In this document: one piece after another, positions 10,983-22,000 of the stretch
Layout: the number at the start of each line of letters is the position of its first letter
Position numbering within the stretch: position 1 is the stretch's first letter
From: Diplonema japonicum
Taxonomy: Eukaryota; Euglenozoa; Diplonemea; Diplonemida; Diplonemidae
NCBI GenBank assembly: GCA_964019335.1
Contig: OZ025654.1
Span: 310,001 to 374,000 of the forward strand
Length of the DNA stretch: 64,000 bases
Reading direction: 5' to 3'
Notes under the pieces: model-generated
Database searches by the model: none
What the model was told of the DNA's origin: nothing
The model's input: the letters and a program-made list of their open reading frames with translations, nothing else
Made by a program: the position numbers and the translations under genes

Positions 10983-13900
10983 TCACGCCTCACAAACAGG
11001 TGTTTCGGTTTCGTATGCTTCAAGTTCAGCTTCCTTTTCGTTGTGCCCGATTGCATCCTTAGGTTTTTTTCCTTTTTTTTTTCTCTTACATACTATTGGC
11101 GAGATACGAGCACCCTCATGTTCCGAGCAATTGAAAGTTACACAGAAAACTCCAATGTAGGAAATGACCACCCCGAGGATGAGCAAAGGGGTACCTACAG
11201 TGGAAGTTGAAGTGATGGAAAGGAATGCAGAGGTGTCCGCGATGATGCAGTCCAGGTCCCCGAGAATGCCTTTGCTCAGCACCTTGTCGATCTCCTGGTC
11301 CACGATGAGCGTTGAGAGCGCAATCACATCCGCCATCGCAAACGGGTGAAGAATCTTGGTAATCCTCACCAGAAAAGGACTGCTCAGCACCGCCGCCGAC
11401 ATGGCCACGCACGGGAGCAGCAACGGGATTGTAATTACGAATACCCACAAGATGATACCTATTACAACCCGGCCATCTCCATCTTCCATAAGCTCAGTTG
11501 CAAGTTCGATAATAGACCCTTCCTTCTGCGGATCGTTTGCGAACTGAGCAAGCGCCCCGCTCAGTTTCCACTCATAAGCAGAAAGATACAACCCAGCGAA
11601 TGTGAGTCCGAACCCTACAACACAACACATGGTCACGCCAACTATGCCCACGTACGACAGCCCTGTCGCTTGTTGTCCGATTGTGTTGTACCTTATGGAC
11701 GACCATCGTGAGCTCATCCACGATCCCCATGCGACAGACAGCAGTGTCCCTACCAAGTACAAATAATCCCCCGCTGCAGGTACCAGCTCGAAGCTGAACG
11801 TTAACGTGATGTTCATATTTGTTGGTTCTGGTGTGCTGTACGGGTCAAGCCCTATGATCGCAAGGTTGCCGCTTGCCAAGGCGGAGTGCCATTGGTCACA
11901 TTGTCCGCACGTCACAGGACATACCATCCACCCGAATGTCCCCGGTTGGAAGGCCGGGTCGAATCCGACGTCTACAATGCACAAGTTCTTCATTTGTGCG
12001 CATTTACCAGCTTCAAACCAGTTCCCAGCGTTGTCGGTGCATTCCATTGTGGGCGACGGCGTCGAAGAGCCGGGCTTGATGTAGATCCCGATGTGCTCGA
12101 GGGATCCGTTCGCGGCCATCTTCGACCAGTCATCGCACCTTCCGCATGTTTGAGGGCATGTCATCCACCCAATGTCTTGTAGGTCATTGCCTTGGGATGG
12201 TGCGCTTGTTACTCCAATGTCCGAGAGAGCCCCGCTCGCTACTACATGGTCGTACTCCATACACTTCCCGCATGATACGGGGCACAACATCCAGCCGTAC
12301 AGAGTGTTCGCCACGGAGTACTCTGACTTCAGATCCGTTCCGCAGTTACCTAATGAGATGCTTGCACAGCCTCCCTTTGCTACTGTCATCTTCTTCACGT
12401 CGTCAACGCACTGCTTTGTGTTATTCACTATCCCAAGGTGCGTGAACTCATCTTTCGCCACAGCTGCGTTCCACTCGGTGCATTTCTTGCAGGTCACAGG
12501 GCACAGGTTCCAAACATTCCCGACTCCAGTCCAGCCGTACTTTTCCAGTTTGTCGTTGCAGCCCTCTACGAACTGGCTGCAGGAAGACATCTTCGCCTTG
12601 AGCGCGCCTGTGACATCGTCTTCACAAGTCAACGACGGGCCTGGCACTGGCTTGGGAGCGTTGTACTTCTGCAAAAAGTCTGTGCACATACCACATGTCA
12701 CAGGGCACAGTTGCCACCCCATTGTACCAGACGGCAAACTGCTGTCTACAGTGCTCTGATCTTTTTCGCACGCTGCACTATTGAATGCAGTGCAAGCTGC
12801 GACGTCCTTCGTTACGGGCCTGGCAGCAGTGTCCTTGCAAACTAAACCAAGATGATCAAGACCGCCACTTGCTGCTTTCACATCCCAGTCAGGACACTTG
12901 CTGCAAGTCTCTGGACATAGATACCACCCATAGGTGTCTTTGGGTAAGCTGGCATCCGTTGCAGATAGATCTGAATCACAAAAGGTTTTCAGAATCGCAC
13001 AGGAGTACATCTTAGCCGCAAGTGCCCCGCTGGGGTCATCTTTGCAGGGAGCTATCGCGGGAGGTGCGGGGGCAATAATGCCAATGTGAGCCAAGTCACC
13101 AGCAGCAGCCGCCGTATTCCATTCAGTGCACTTCGAACAAGAAGTGGGGCACAGATGCCACACCAGGGTGTTCTTGGGAGCATTCATTGAAAGTGTACTC
13201 AGATCTGTGTCACAGCCTACTATCACAGTAGTTGAGCATTGCTGGTCAGCAGCTTGCAAAGATCCTGTTGGGTCATCTTTGCACACGAGTGCAGGTGGTG
13301 AAGGTGTATCAGGTGTACTAGGTGTACTACCACCAGAGCCAACGCCAATGTGAGCCAAGCCACCAGCAGCAGCCGCCGTATCCCATTCAGTGCACTTCGA
13401 ACAAGAGGTAGGGCACAGATGCCACACCAGGGTGTTCTTGGGAGCATCCATTGAAAGTGTACTCAAATCTGTGTCACAGCCTAGTAGCACAGTAGCTGAG
13501 CATTGCTGGTTAGCAGCTTGCATAGATCCTGTTGGGTCGTCCTTGCAGGTAGGGGTGGAAAGGACGTGGCCCTGGCGAGAACTGGTGGTAGGGACGGAGA
13601 GGAAATGGCCCCTTCTAAAGGTTACTGGAAACATATTTGACGTTGGACCAATTCCAGTGTGCACAAGGTCACCAGCCGCTGCAGCAGCTGTCCACTCAGT
13701 GCACTTTCCGCAAGTCACAGGACACAAATGCCATCCAAGTGTGTTTTGCGGGTAGGCGGCGTTCTGCAGAACAACAGCGCACACTGGATGAAAATCAGAG
13801 CAAGCTTTGTTGTTATTCGCCACTAGTTGGAGCGGATCGTCCTTGCAGGTGAGCGAAGACGCGGGAACAAGTGTCGGATCGGGTGGTGTAGGTGTCGTGG

Positions 13901-16900
13901 AATCAGGAGCTGGTGTTGCAGGAGCTGAGGTGATTGGGATACCGACACCAATGTGTTTTAGCTGACCAGCAGCAGCCGCCGTATTCCATTCACTGCACTT
14001 CGAACAAGAAGTGGGGCACAGATGCCACACCAGGGTGTTCTTGGGAGCATCCATTGAAAGTGTACTCAGATCTGTGTCACAGCCTACTAGCACAGTAGCT
14101 GAGCATTGCTGGTTAGCAGCTTGCATAGATCCTGTTGGGTCATCTTTGCACACGAGTGCAGGTGGTGAAGGTGTATCAGGTGTACTAGGTGTACTACCAC
14201 CAGAGCCAACGCCAATGTGAGCCAAGCCACCAGCAGCAGCCGCCGTATTCCATTCAGTGCACTTCGAACAAGAAGTGGGGCACAGATGCCACACCAGGGT
14301 GTTCTTGGGAGCATCCATTGAAAGTGTACTCAGATCTGTGTCACAGCCTAGTAGCACAGTAGTTGAACATTGCTGACCAGCAGCTTGCATAGATCCTGTT
14401 GGGTCGTCTTTGCACACAAGTGCAACAGGTGGTGAAGGTGTCGCCATGGAACCGTCAGAGCCGATGCCAATGTGAGCCAAGTCACCAGCAGCAACGGCAG
14501 TATTCCACTCAGTGCACATGTTGCAGTAAACAGGACATAGGTACCAAAGGAAAGTCCCTTTCGGGGTGGTTGGGACCAACGTGTTCAAATCGGTTGTGCA
14601 GTTTGCAGCTGCAGAAGTACTTAAGCATGTCTGGCCTGAATTCTTCAGAGCTTTAGTAGGATCATCTTCGCACACAGAGGACCCTGCAGGAATGGGTGTC
14701 ATAGGCAAACCGTTGGAGCCAATGCCGAGATGAGTCAGTTTGCCAGCAGCCACCTTAACCTTCCACTCGTCGCACTTAGTACAAGATACAGGACACAAAT
14801 AGTAACCAAACGTGTTTTTAGGTAAAGCAGGTTCAACTGTGCTGATATCTAACGAGCAACCATTGATTATCTCAGAGCATGACTTACCGCCAGCCTTTAA
14901 ATTCCCTAAGATGTCGTCCTTGCAGACAATGTCATCGGTGGTGCCGGGGATAGCGGTAGGAGAGGGTGGGGACTCTGTTTTTTGAGGAGGAGGCGTGATA
15001 TCGCTTATGTCTTTGTTGCACAACTCATACAGGGCGGGGCAGCCCCCGACTGATGTGAACCTCTTTGCGTAGTCATCCACACAGACAGCAGTTGGGATTG
15101 GCGTCGGCGGTGGCTGGTTAGTGATTGAAAGCGGGGCTAGGTCTCCGTTGTCAAGAGCAGTTTCCCAATCTGCGCACTTGTTGCACGTGACCGGGCACAA
15201 CATCCACCCGTACATATCCGCGGGGTAGACGTCATTGGAGGCTTTCAGTTCATCGTTACACTTGTCTTTGAAGAATGCGCACCCAGATGTCGTCTGCTGC
15301 TGGACCACTCCGGTTATGTCATCAACACACCTTGACGGTGCATTAGTCTTCGGCACACTGTCAACTCCTACATGCGTCAGGTTCCCGGCTGCAGCTGCGT
15401 GTACCCAGTCAAAGCACATTCCACATGTCAGTGGGCATATCATCCACCCAAACGAGCCTTTCGTTGTGAAATCCCCTGGTTCACTCTCGAACAGATCTGT
15501 TTGACATGACCCGGAGTAGTCATCGGTACAGGTTTTCATCTTCTTCTTGACGTGTCCAGTAGGATCGTCTTTGCAGGTAGGCAACGACGCCGGTGGTTGG
15601 TACGAAATGTGCGCGAGCTTACCAGAAGCAGCGAGTTCTTTCCACGTATCGCATCTCATACACGTCTCGGGGCACAGGTGCCACCCAAAAGTGTTTACCG
15701 GCGTCGATCCTGAATTATCTAAAAGGCTCAGGTCAAGCTCGCAACTTGGTTTCACTACAGCACAGTTTTGATTCTGTGCTTTAAGACTCCCTACAGCATC
15801 ATCCTTGCACTCGATCCATTCAAAAGAAGGTGTCGAACCAACACCAATATGCACGAGCTCGCCAGCAGCTGCAGCGGCATCCCATTCGGTGCATTTGGAG
15901 CAAGTGGTGGGGCACAGATGCCAAACCAAAGTGTTCATCGGTAGAGATGGAATAATTGTGTTCAAATCGATACCACATCCAACAGCATTTAACGTTGCGC
16001 ATGTCTGGCCACTTGTTTTCACAGATCCTGTTGGGTCGTCTTTGCACACGAGTGCAGGTGGTGGAGAGCCAACGCCAATGTGAGCCAAGTCACCAGCAGC
16101 AGCCGCCGTATTCCATTCAGTGCACTTCGAACAAGAAGTGGGGCACAGATGCCACACCAGGGTGTTTTTAGGAATATCCATTGAAAGTGTACTCAGATCT
16201 GTGTCACAACCTACTATCACAGTAGTTGAGCATTGCTGGTTAGAAGCTTGCATAGCTCCTGTTGGGTCATCTTTGCACACGAGTGCAGGTGGTGAAGGTG
16301 TATCAGGTGTACTAGGTGTACTACCACCAGAGCCAACGCCAATGTGAGCCAAGTCACCAGCAGCAGCCGCCGTATCCCATTCAGTGCACTTCGAACAAGA
16401 GGTAGGGCACAGATGCCACACCAGGGTGTTTTTAGGAGCATCCATTGAAAGCGTACTCAGATCTGTGTCACAGCCTAGTAGCACAGTAGCTGAGCATTGC
16501 TGGTTAGCAGCTTGCATAGATCCTGTTGGGTCGTCCTTGCAGGTAGGGGTGGAAAGGACGTGGCCCTGGCGAGAACTGGCTGAAGAGTTGGACGGTGAGC
16601 TGGCCTGTGCGAAGATGGTGGTGACGGCGCCAGGGTCGGTGACGGTGTCTATACTTACACGGAGGCCTCCCATGAGAACTGCGAGGAGTAGGAGCTCGAC
16701 AAGGGAGAAGTGGGCGAAGATCTCAAGGACAGCGAGAAAGACAGTGCGAAAGGTATTAGGCATCGGGGTAAACCACGCAGCAAGCTGGAGGAGGCACTTG
16801 AGGAAGGGCCACACAACGGCCCAGATTATGAGCCAAATCACAATCTCGTGAAGGCCTTGGTCCCACAAATATGTTGCAATTTGATTGGTAGTGAATTTGA

Positions 16901-17144
16901 AAGACGAATCGGTCAAATTACATGATGTAGTGCTCAAGCTGCTCAGAAAGCTCCCGTAGTCTACCTCCACCTCTGCCGCTGGTACAATGTTAGCTGCCAC
17001 AAAGAAACCCGCACTTAAAAAGAACAATGCGAACACCATTAATGAATCACGCGCCGTACTCCGCTTCGCCAGCGAGTGGTCACCCGCGTTGTCGTCGCTA
17101 CCCATTCCTACCGCATACTTGCTTTTTGGCTTGTCCAGGGCCAT
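10983..17144 (-). CDS. giant membrane protein with ~20 ShKT-like cysteine modules
   Basis: This encodes 2053 residues in a single exon. I chose the ATG at 17144 because it follows an acceptor-like TTTTACAG, and an upstream alternative is not ATG. After several N-terminal membrane helices (residues about 35-150) come about 20 modules of 65-75 residues. Each has six cysteines in the order CxDD, C, C, LCP, C and CxxC, followed by EW and an Ala-rich helix. This matches the ShKT spacing (disulfide-rich extracellular modules). Modules 7 and 19 are incomplete. The C-terminal ~330 residues are again polytopic. Both membrane regions resemble PqiA-type integral domains, by the pattern helix, ITKILHPFAMADVIAL, helix; this is an inference. 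The protein probably displays a large disulfide-bonded ectodomain for adhesion or lipid/ligand binding. Function is unknown. Confidence 0.85.
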   Translation of the reverse strand: MALDKPKSKYAVGMGSDDNAGDHSLAKRSTARDSLMVFALFFLSAGFFVAANIVPAAEVEVDYGSFLSSLSTTSCNLTDSSFKFTTNQIATYLWDQGLHEIVIWLIIWAVVWPFLKCLLQLAAWFTPMPNTFRTVFLAVLEIFAHFSLVELLLLAVLMGGLRVSIDTVTDPGAVTTIFAQASSPSNSSASSRQGHVLSTPTCKDDPTGSMQAANQQCSATVLLGCDTDLSTLSMDAPKNTLVWHLCPTSCSKCTEWDTAAAAGDLAHIGVGSGGSTPSTPDTPSPPALVCKDDPTGAMQASNQQCSTTVIVGCDTDLSTLSMDIPKNTLVWHLCPTSCSKCTEWNTAAAAGDLAHIGVGSPPPALVCKDDPTGSVKTSGQTCATLNAVGCGIDLNTIIPSLPMNTLVWHLCPTTCSKCTEWDAAAAAGELVHIGVGSTPSFEWIECKDDAVGSLKAQNQNCAVVKPSCELDLSLLDNSGSTPVNTFGWHLCPETCMRCDTWKELAASGKLAHISYQPPASLPTCKDDPTGHVKKKMKTCTDDYSGSCQTDLFESEPGDFTTKGSFGWMICPLTCGMCFDWVHAAAAGNLTHVGVDSVPKTNAPSRCVDDITGVVQQQTTSGCAFFKDKCNDELKASNDVYPADMYGWMLCPVTCNKCADWETALDNGDLAPLSITNQPPPTPIPTAVCVDDYAKRFTSVGGCPALYELCNKDISDITPPPQKTESPPSPTAIPGTTDDIVCKDDILGNLKAGGKSCSEIINGCSLDISTVEPALPKNTFGYYLCPVSCTKCDEWKVKVAAGKLTHLGIGSNGLPMTPIPAGSSVCEDDPTKALKNSGQTCLSTSAAANCTTDLNTLVPTTPKGTFLWYLCPVYCNMCTEWNTAVAAGDLAHIGIGSDGSMATPSPPVALVCKDDPTGSMQAAGQQCSTTVLLGCDTDLSTLSMDAPKNTLVWHLCPTSCSKCTEWNTAAAAGGLAHIGVGSGGSTPSTPDTPSPPALVCKDDPTGSMQAANQQCSATVLVGCDTDLSTLSMDAPKNTLVWHLCPTSCSKCSEWNTAAAAGQLKHIGVGIPITSAPATPAPDSTTPTPPDPTLVPASSLTCKDDPLQLVANNNKACSDFHPVCAVVLQNAAYPQNTLGWHLCPVTCGKCTEWTAAAAAGDLVHTGIGPTSNMFPVTFRRGHFLSVPTTSSRQGHVLSTPTCKDDPTGSMQAANQQCSATVLLGCDTDLSTLSMDAPKNTLVWHLCPTSCSKCTEWDTAAAAGGLAHIGVGSGGSTPSTPDTPSPPALVCKDDPTGSLQAADQQCSTTVIVGCDTDLSTLSMNAPKNTLVWHLCPTSCSKCTEWNTAAAAGDLAHIGIIAPAPPAIAPCKDDPSGALAAKMYSCAILKTFCDSDLSATDASLPKDTYGWYLCPETCSKCPDWDVKAASGGLDHLGLVCKDTAARPVTKDVAACTAFNSAACEKDQSTVDSSLPSGTMGWQLCPVTCGMCTDFLQKYNAPKPVPGPSLTCEDDVTGALKAKMSSCSQFVEGCNDKLEKYGWTGVGNVWNLCPVTCKKCTEWNAAVAKDEFTHLGIVNNTKQCVDDVKKMTVAKGGCASISLGNCGTDLKSEYSVANTLYGWMLCPVSCGKCMEYDHVVASGALSDIGVTSAPSQGNDLQDIGWMTCPQTCGRCDDWSKMAANGSLEHIGIYIKPGSSTPSPTMECTDNAGNWFEAGKCAQMKNLCIVDVGFDPAFQPGTFGWMVCPVTCGQCDQWHSALASGNLAIIGLDPYSTPEPTNMNITLTFSFELVPAAGDYLYLVGTLLSVAWGSWMSSRWSSIRYNTIGQQATGLSYVGIVGVTMCCVVGFGLTFAGLYLSAYEWKLSGALAQFANDPQKEGSIIELATELMEDGDGRVVIGIILWVFVITIPLLLPCVAMSAAVLSSPFLVRITKILHPFAMADVIALSTLIVDQEIDKVLSKGILGDLDCIIADTSAFLSITSTSTVGTPLLILGVVISYIGVFCVTFNCSEHEGARISPIVCKRKKKGKKPKDAIGHNEKEAELEAYETETPVCEA
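13078..16577 (-). repeat. near-identical DNA repeats inside the cysteine-module gene
   Basis: Six copies of an almost identical ~240-bp unit lie here, recognisable by the string TGCCACACCAGGGTGTT near 13154, 13418, 14023, 14288, 16150 and 16415. A larger block (13330-13582 and 16335-16577) also shares the linker encoding SRQGHVLSTPT. The other modules are much more diverged, so these copies spread recently by unequal crossing-over or gene conversion. Confidence 0.85.
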
Positions 17145-17202
17145 CCTTCTCTGTAAAACTCCCCCCTTCTTCAAAAATTAAAGTAATTGCAGTGTATAAA
17201 AC

Positions 17203-18378
17203 TTAACCCATAACACTCCAAGGCGCAAATATTTGTCGTTTTGAAAGATCGTTTTTTTCTCTAAGTACTTTTTCGTCCCCACGACCCTGGATCTCCAAGA
17301 ACGACTATAGTGAGGAGTTATTTTCAACTAAAGTTCATGCTTCGCTGCATCACTTTACCTTGTTATCCACCCACCAAGTGGGTCCCAAATCCGAGTAGAT
17401 AAAAACGCAAAATAACGGGTGTGCATACTGTGCCCAAATTGTTCCCAAAAAACGCAAAGGTAAAGCCAAAACAGCTACGGACGAGGTCCAACCTTCATGG
17501 GTAAGGGAGTTGGTACCCATAGAAACCATAAAATAGGCCAGTGGGGAGAAAAAAAGCTGTCCCGTGGTACGCAGAAACCTGACGACGCAAAATGGTTATT
17601 CCTTCGGTTTTTTTATAAGCTAACAGACGTCATCCAAGAAGAGACAAACAAGCAAAAGGACGCTGAGATTGATAAAATTTCGACCCAGGACTCCACCGCT
17701 TACTCGGATTGAGCATTGCGATGGGTTTACGGCGTGCCCAGAATCAGCAGTCGTATTGGTCCACAGGACCCATGAAAATCCCCCTTTTCAGTAACACGAT
17801 GCCCAGGAGACGGTACTGGGAAATCAAAAGTAGCCTCCACTTCACAGAAGAGTCAAACGGTGATGTGTTGTGAAGATACGAGGGTTTCTGGACAGAATTG
17901 GTGACAAGTGGGCAAAAGCAGCAGTGCCAGGAAAATATTTAAGCATTGACGAGACACTCGTACCTTCACGGGGCAATTGGGGGCTGCGGGTCTACTGTCC
18001 TTTCAAGCGTAAAAGATATGGCATAAAAATTTACTACCTAAACTGCGCGAGCACGGGTTATCTTTTGCGTTTTCACATCCACGCCACCAAAACCGAGGGG
18101 CACGCACTTGAAGAGACCAGTGTTGTGGAAAAAGCGGGGCTGGGGTTAACAGAGCCTTTCCGGGGAAATGACAACACGGTAGTTTGCGATAGCTACTTTT
18201 TGACTGTGGGTCTGGCCGAAGCCCTGTTATTTTTGAACTTTTTTTTTAATTTTCCTGGTCCAAAAAACCCGTTTTACCTGCAAACGGGGGTTGAATGCTG
18301 CCATTTTTCCCCTCAAATTATGAAAGGGAGCAAAAAAGGGACCCCTATGTAGATAGGCCCCGGAGTGTTATGGGTTAA
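17203..18378 (+). mobile_element. decayed piggyBac-type DNA transposon with TTAA target duplication
   Basis: The element is bounded by TTAA at 17203-17206 and 18375-18378. Immediately inside are perfect 13-bp terminal inverted repeats: CCCATAACACTCC at 17207-17219 and its complement at 18362-18374. The 1168-bp interior encodes parts of a DDE transposase on the plus strand, opposite to all host genes. A full transposase needs about 1.7 kb, so the copy is internally deleted. It sits just upstream of the giant cysteine-module gene, 59 bp from its start codon, and may have altered that gene's leader. Confidence 0.92.
17497..18352 (+). pseudogene. piggyBac transposase fragments
   Basis: Two open segments remain. 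The first (17497-17712) ends in a helix of the type seen before the catalytic core (DVIQEETNKQ). The second (17870-18352, 160 residues) holds the core motifs: KYLSIDETLVPSRG with the first catalytic Asp, the GIKIYYLNCASTGYLL strand pair, and VVCDSYFLT with the second Asp. The third Asp and the C-terminal cysteine-rich domain are missing. It is not expected to be active. Confidence 0.85.
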
Positions 18379-19074
18379 TAGGAAAAAAATGCGAAAAGAA
18401 AAGAAAAAAAAAACAAAGATATCTTAATAAAAACTGAGCATTGGGGGGGGAGGAGGGGGGATCATTCTTCCTCAAGAAAAAAAGTTCGCGTCCATTCACA
18501 ATGGGGGTGTTAGCATCCATAAAAAAGGGGGGTGGGTGTGTGGTAGAATTGAAGTGTCAAAGCATGGGTAGCCACGTCATGTAGGTGCCCAGATACCGGA
18601 CGGGTTTAAAAGACTAGTAAGGCTTCTTTTCGATTTCTGCAAATTCCTTTTAACGTTGTTAAGAGAAGTAAAAAAAAATATAAAAACGGGGGAGGGGGAA
18701 AAAAAGAGTCGGTTGATTATTGTTTTGTGCACAGCCGGGGTTAAACCTGTAGAAGGATAAGCCCAACAATGCTACCACTACTCTTTTTAGCACCTTATCA
18801 ATTTTGTTTTCTTGTTCATGCAAAAAAAAAAAAAAAAAAACAAGGTAAGTTCTGGTCATCGCCAGTTTCCGGATGGGAGGGAGGGGAAAAGAAGCTAGGG
18901 GTAGAACGCATAAATTCTCTTTTTATTTTTTTCTCGTTTTTCTTTTTTTTTTCTTCTCGTTTCTCTTTTGGCAAACACTCTGTATTCTTTCTTTTTTTTC
19001 CATAACACTTTCCCCTCCCTATCTTCTGTTTTTCTTTTTTCTTCTTCTTTTTTTTTCTTCCATCGCGGTTTCCC
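18379..19074. other. intergenic with one dispersed repeat
   Basis: Nothing coding is visible. It has T-rich tracts near 18915-19065 downstream of the next gene's stop, and the dispersed repeat at 18701-18789. Confidence 0.6.
18701..18789 (-). repeat. dispersed ~85-bp repeat, tRNA-like (SINE candidate), copy A
   Basis: It is flanked by AAAAAGAGT and ACTCTTTTT, which are mutually inverted. On the minus strand it reads AGTGGTAGCA (box A-like), then 26 nt later GGTTTAACCCC (box B-like, one mismatch). A second copy with nearly the same core lies at 38320-38408, and diverged copies occur elsewhere in the window. Confidence 0.6.
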
Positions 19075-22000
19075 TCATTGCCAATTCTTCCTTATTGTTT
19101 GCTTTGCCTCCGTAACCAAAAACCCCGTTAGCATCACAGATGTTAGATACAGCGAAGCATCGCCTTGATAATATGGGACCAGCATTGACCAAGACGTCCA
19201 GACCAACGTCATAGGGATCAAGAGAATATCACCGAAAAACCCGAGGCGGAAGCAAACCCGTGTGGAAGTTACGAGAATAGATGAGTATGCTTTGAGGACC
19301 TGTACAAGGAAGCGCAAGAAAACCTTCCGCGCCTTTGCAAGTACACGAATGCCAAACTTCACAACCGCCCTAGCAATTTTAAAAGGGAGCGAATACAACC
19401 GAAGCGGGCGAGCCCCGGACGGACTTCTGGCACTCACTGTCTCTTCCGTCCGCACGCCCGCAAAGACAAAGCTAAGAAGCCACAGTACCCTTATGATTAA
19501 AGGCCCTAAGTATGTTATCACAGTTGTGAGGAAGGTAAGGTGAATCCCTGTCCCAAAGGTCGCCACGTACATATACTTCAAAAACAGCCCCTCAGTCGTG
19601 AGGAGAATCTCAAATGGCATGAACAAAAGGTGAAGAGGAACTATCTCTGTTCCTGGACGGATGCTATCTAACCCTGCCACGGCTGCCTGCTCCACAATGG
19701 GAAGCACCGCTTCTAAGGTGTCTTTCAAAGACGCGAAGTACACCGAAAGCAAACCATGTTCTCCCGTGTGCAGCACAGCATCCTGCAAAGTATCCAGCGC
19801 AGCACCGCCCCATGGTATGAACGGCACTATCTGGTTCAGGAATGTGCCTGCCACCCAGCTTGCCGCCACAGAAGCATGTTGAATCACCCACATCGCAATG
19901 CCAAGGAATGGGCTCCCCCATGACAGGATGTACATTGCCCACCCTGCTATCCATTCCCACGACCACCCATACCCAGCTGGCATCCCGGTCCACAAAACAT
20001 ACAATTGCAGTAACACCCATGCTGGGCACCCTACACCCATAACAATGTCGCCCAGTGCTGGGAAGCGGCTGTGCCATGAATCAACCTTCAGAGTGAGGCA
20101 GAACCCACTGATCACTTGGAAGACATGGAGTACGTATGATACAAGCGACGTGAAGGCGCAGATTGCGGCCAGCATCGCAAAGGGAAGAAGCATGTGAGCA
20201 CCCCAGTATGTGGCGTGGAGTTTCATTTCTCTGAGCAGGTCGGCGAAGAACAAATGCTCACGGTGCGCGATGCCATACTTGGCGGACTTCGCCTTCCGTG
20301 CCACGAACAGAAAGTACACAATGGTGTAGACGGGCACTGCGAAGCCAACCCCTGCTAACTTCAAAGGAATGAGGAAGAAATGTGGAAGGTTCGTCCATGC
20401 TTGCAGGAACTCATCATTGATGACGAACCGGTAGCCCTGCTTAGAGTCGAGGACATGTCGGGGAACCTGCTTCCTCTTCGTGTACACCTTCTGGTACAGC
20501 GTGATGAAGAGAGACTTCCACGAGACAACTTCGTCATCCTTCACGTCTTTTATCAGTTCTTTCGCGATGCGCCGCTTTTTCTTTTTCCCCATCAAGTCCT
20601 CGAGGAAGAGCTTGTAAATATGCATCCAATCGTCCTCACGCGAGGACACCTCGTACCAGTCTGATGATACCTCCCCCATCTTGGTTCGCTCTACAGGATT
20701 CACAAAGGACAGCACGTTCCCCATCACGTCGTAAGGGAGCAGCGGTGGGCGTTCTTCTTCATCATCGCCGGGCTGTTTGTTCTTTTTCAGAAACTTAAAC
20801 AGCGGTCGGATGCTTCTGTTGTACAAAAACATATTCTTCAACCTGATCGCCAGTGCGGGCACCATATTTAATGTGCCGAAGATGAACAGCAGCTGCAGAA
20901 GCTGCACCACGTCTCGAAGCCACTCTGCCATCTGGTTGCGCACTGCCCTCTTCACTCGTCCCGTCTTCCGGCTCTCATAGACCAAGCTCGGCAGGCGCCA
21001 CATTGTGATTACAATGATCCCTAAACAACATATGCCAATGATGTCCATCACAAACTTCAGCATGGCGCGTTTGCACATGGCCAGCCGTGTAGGGATGTCG
21101 CGGTCACCTGTAAACAGTATTCTGAGGAATACTGGAAGCCGCCAGAACACGACACATGTCAGCGCAAGGGATATTAGCTCCAAAGGCAACATGGGCCACA
21201 AGCACAGCACACATTTCTGTGCCGATACGTGCAACTGGCATCCCTCCTCTCCGACAGCCACTTCCACCTCAGCATGCCGCTCGAGGCGCGTTGACTGGTT
21301 TAAGATATCTTGCGCGGCCAGCTTCACCATGCACAAGACGCCATTCTCAGTTGATAGCTTCAATGCAAACACGGTATCCTTCTCTTTAAGCCCTCTTAGA
21401 GCGCTGACAATAGTTTCCTGAGCAATCCCCTGCGTTCCTTGCCTCCCTGTTCCGAGCTCGAACGAAAACTTGCAAGTTTCACCATCCATGTTGACAGCCG
21501 ACAGGTCGCACAGCTTGGGCGTTAGCTTCAACGGAAATAGCGAGCACTTCGCGGCCTTCACGACGCTGCCGTAGGACTTGGCTAGTCCCTCCCATATGGC
21601 GCTGCCCTCGACGGACATCTTCAAGTCGGCAAAGCGCAGGTCTTTCGGTTTGGAGATCTGGACAGTCATTCTGATACCGCACATGTTCCCTCCGCAAACC
21701 ATGTCAGTAGGGAAGCAGGTGGAAGCGCTCAGGACAGTGGCCACGGGGTCTGTGTTGGCTTCCTCGGCTTTGAACAGCCCAACAACTAAGGTATACATCT
21801 CGACAAGCATCGAGGCGGTATTCCAAGGTACCAGTGACGTGAGTAAGATTGCAAAAATGCTCAATATGTCTGCCACACAAGCTAGCAGCTCCCTGTTAAT
21901 GTCGGCTCTTCTATCAGAGAGCGCCTGGTCTGGTTCATGCGTTTTCCACAAGCTGGTGGCTCGCCACAAGCAGCACAGCGCCATCACCGCGTAGGGTATG

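Noticed and set aside
17145-17174. Slightly longer N-terminus for the giant cysteine-module protein
   Set aside because: It needs a non-ATG start and crosses the acceptor-like TTTTACAG.
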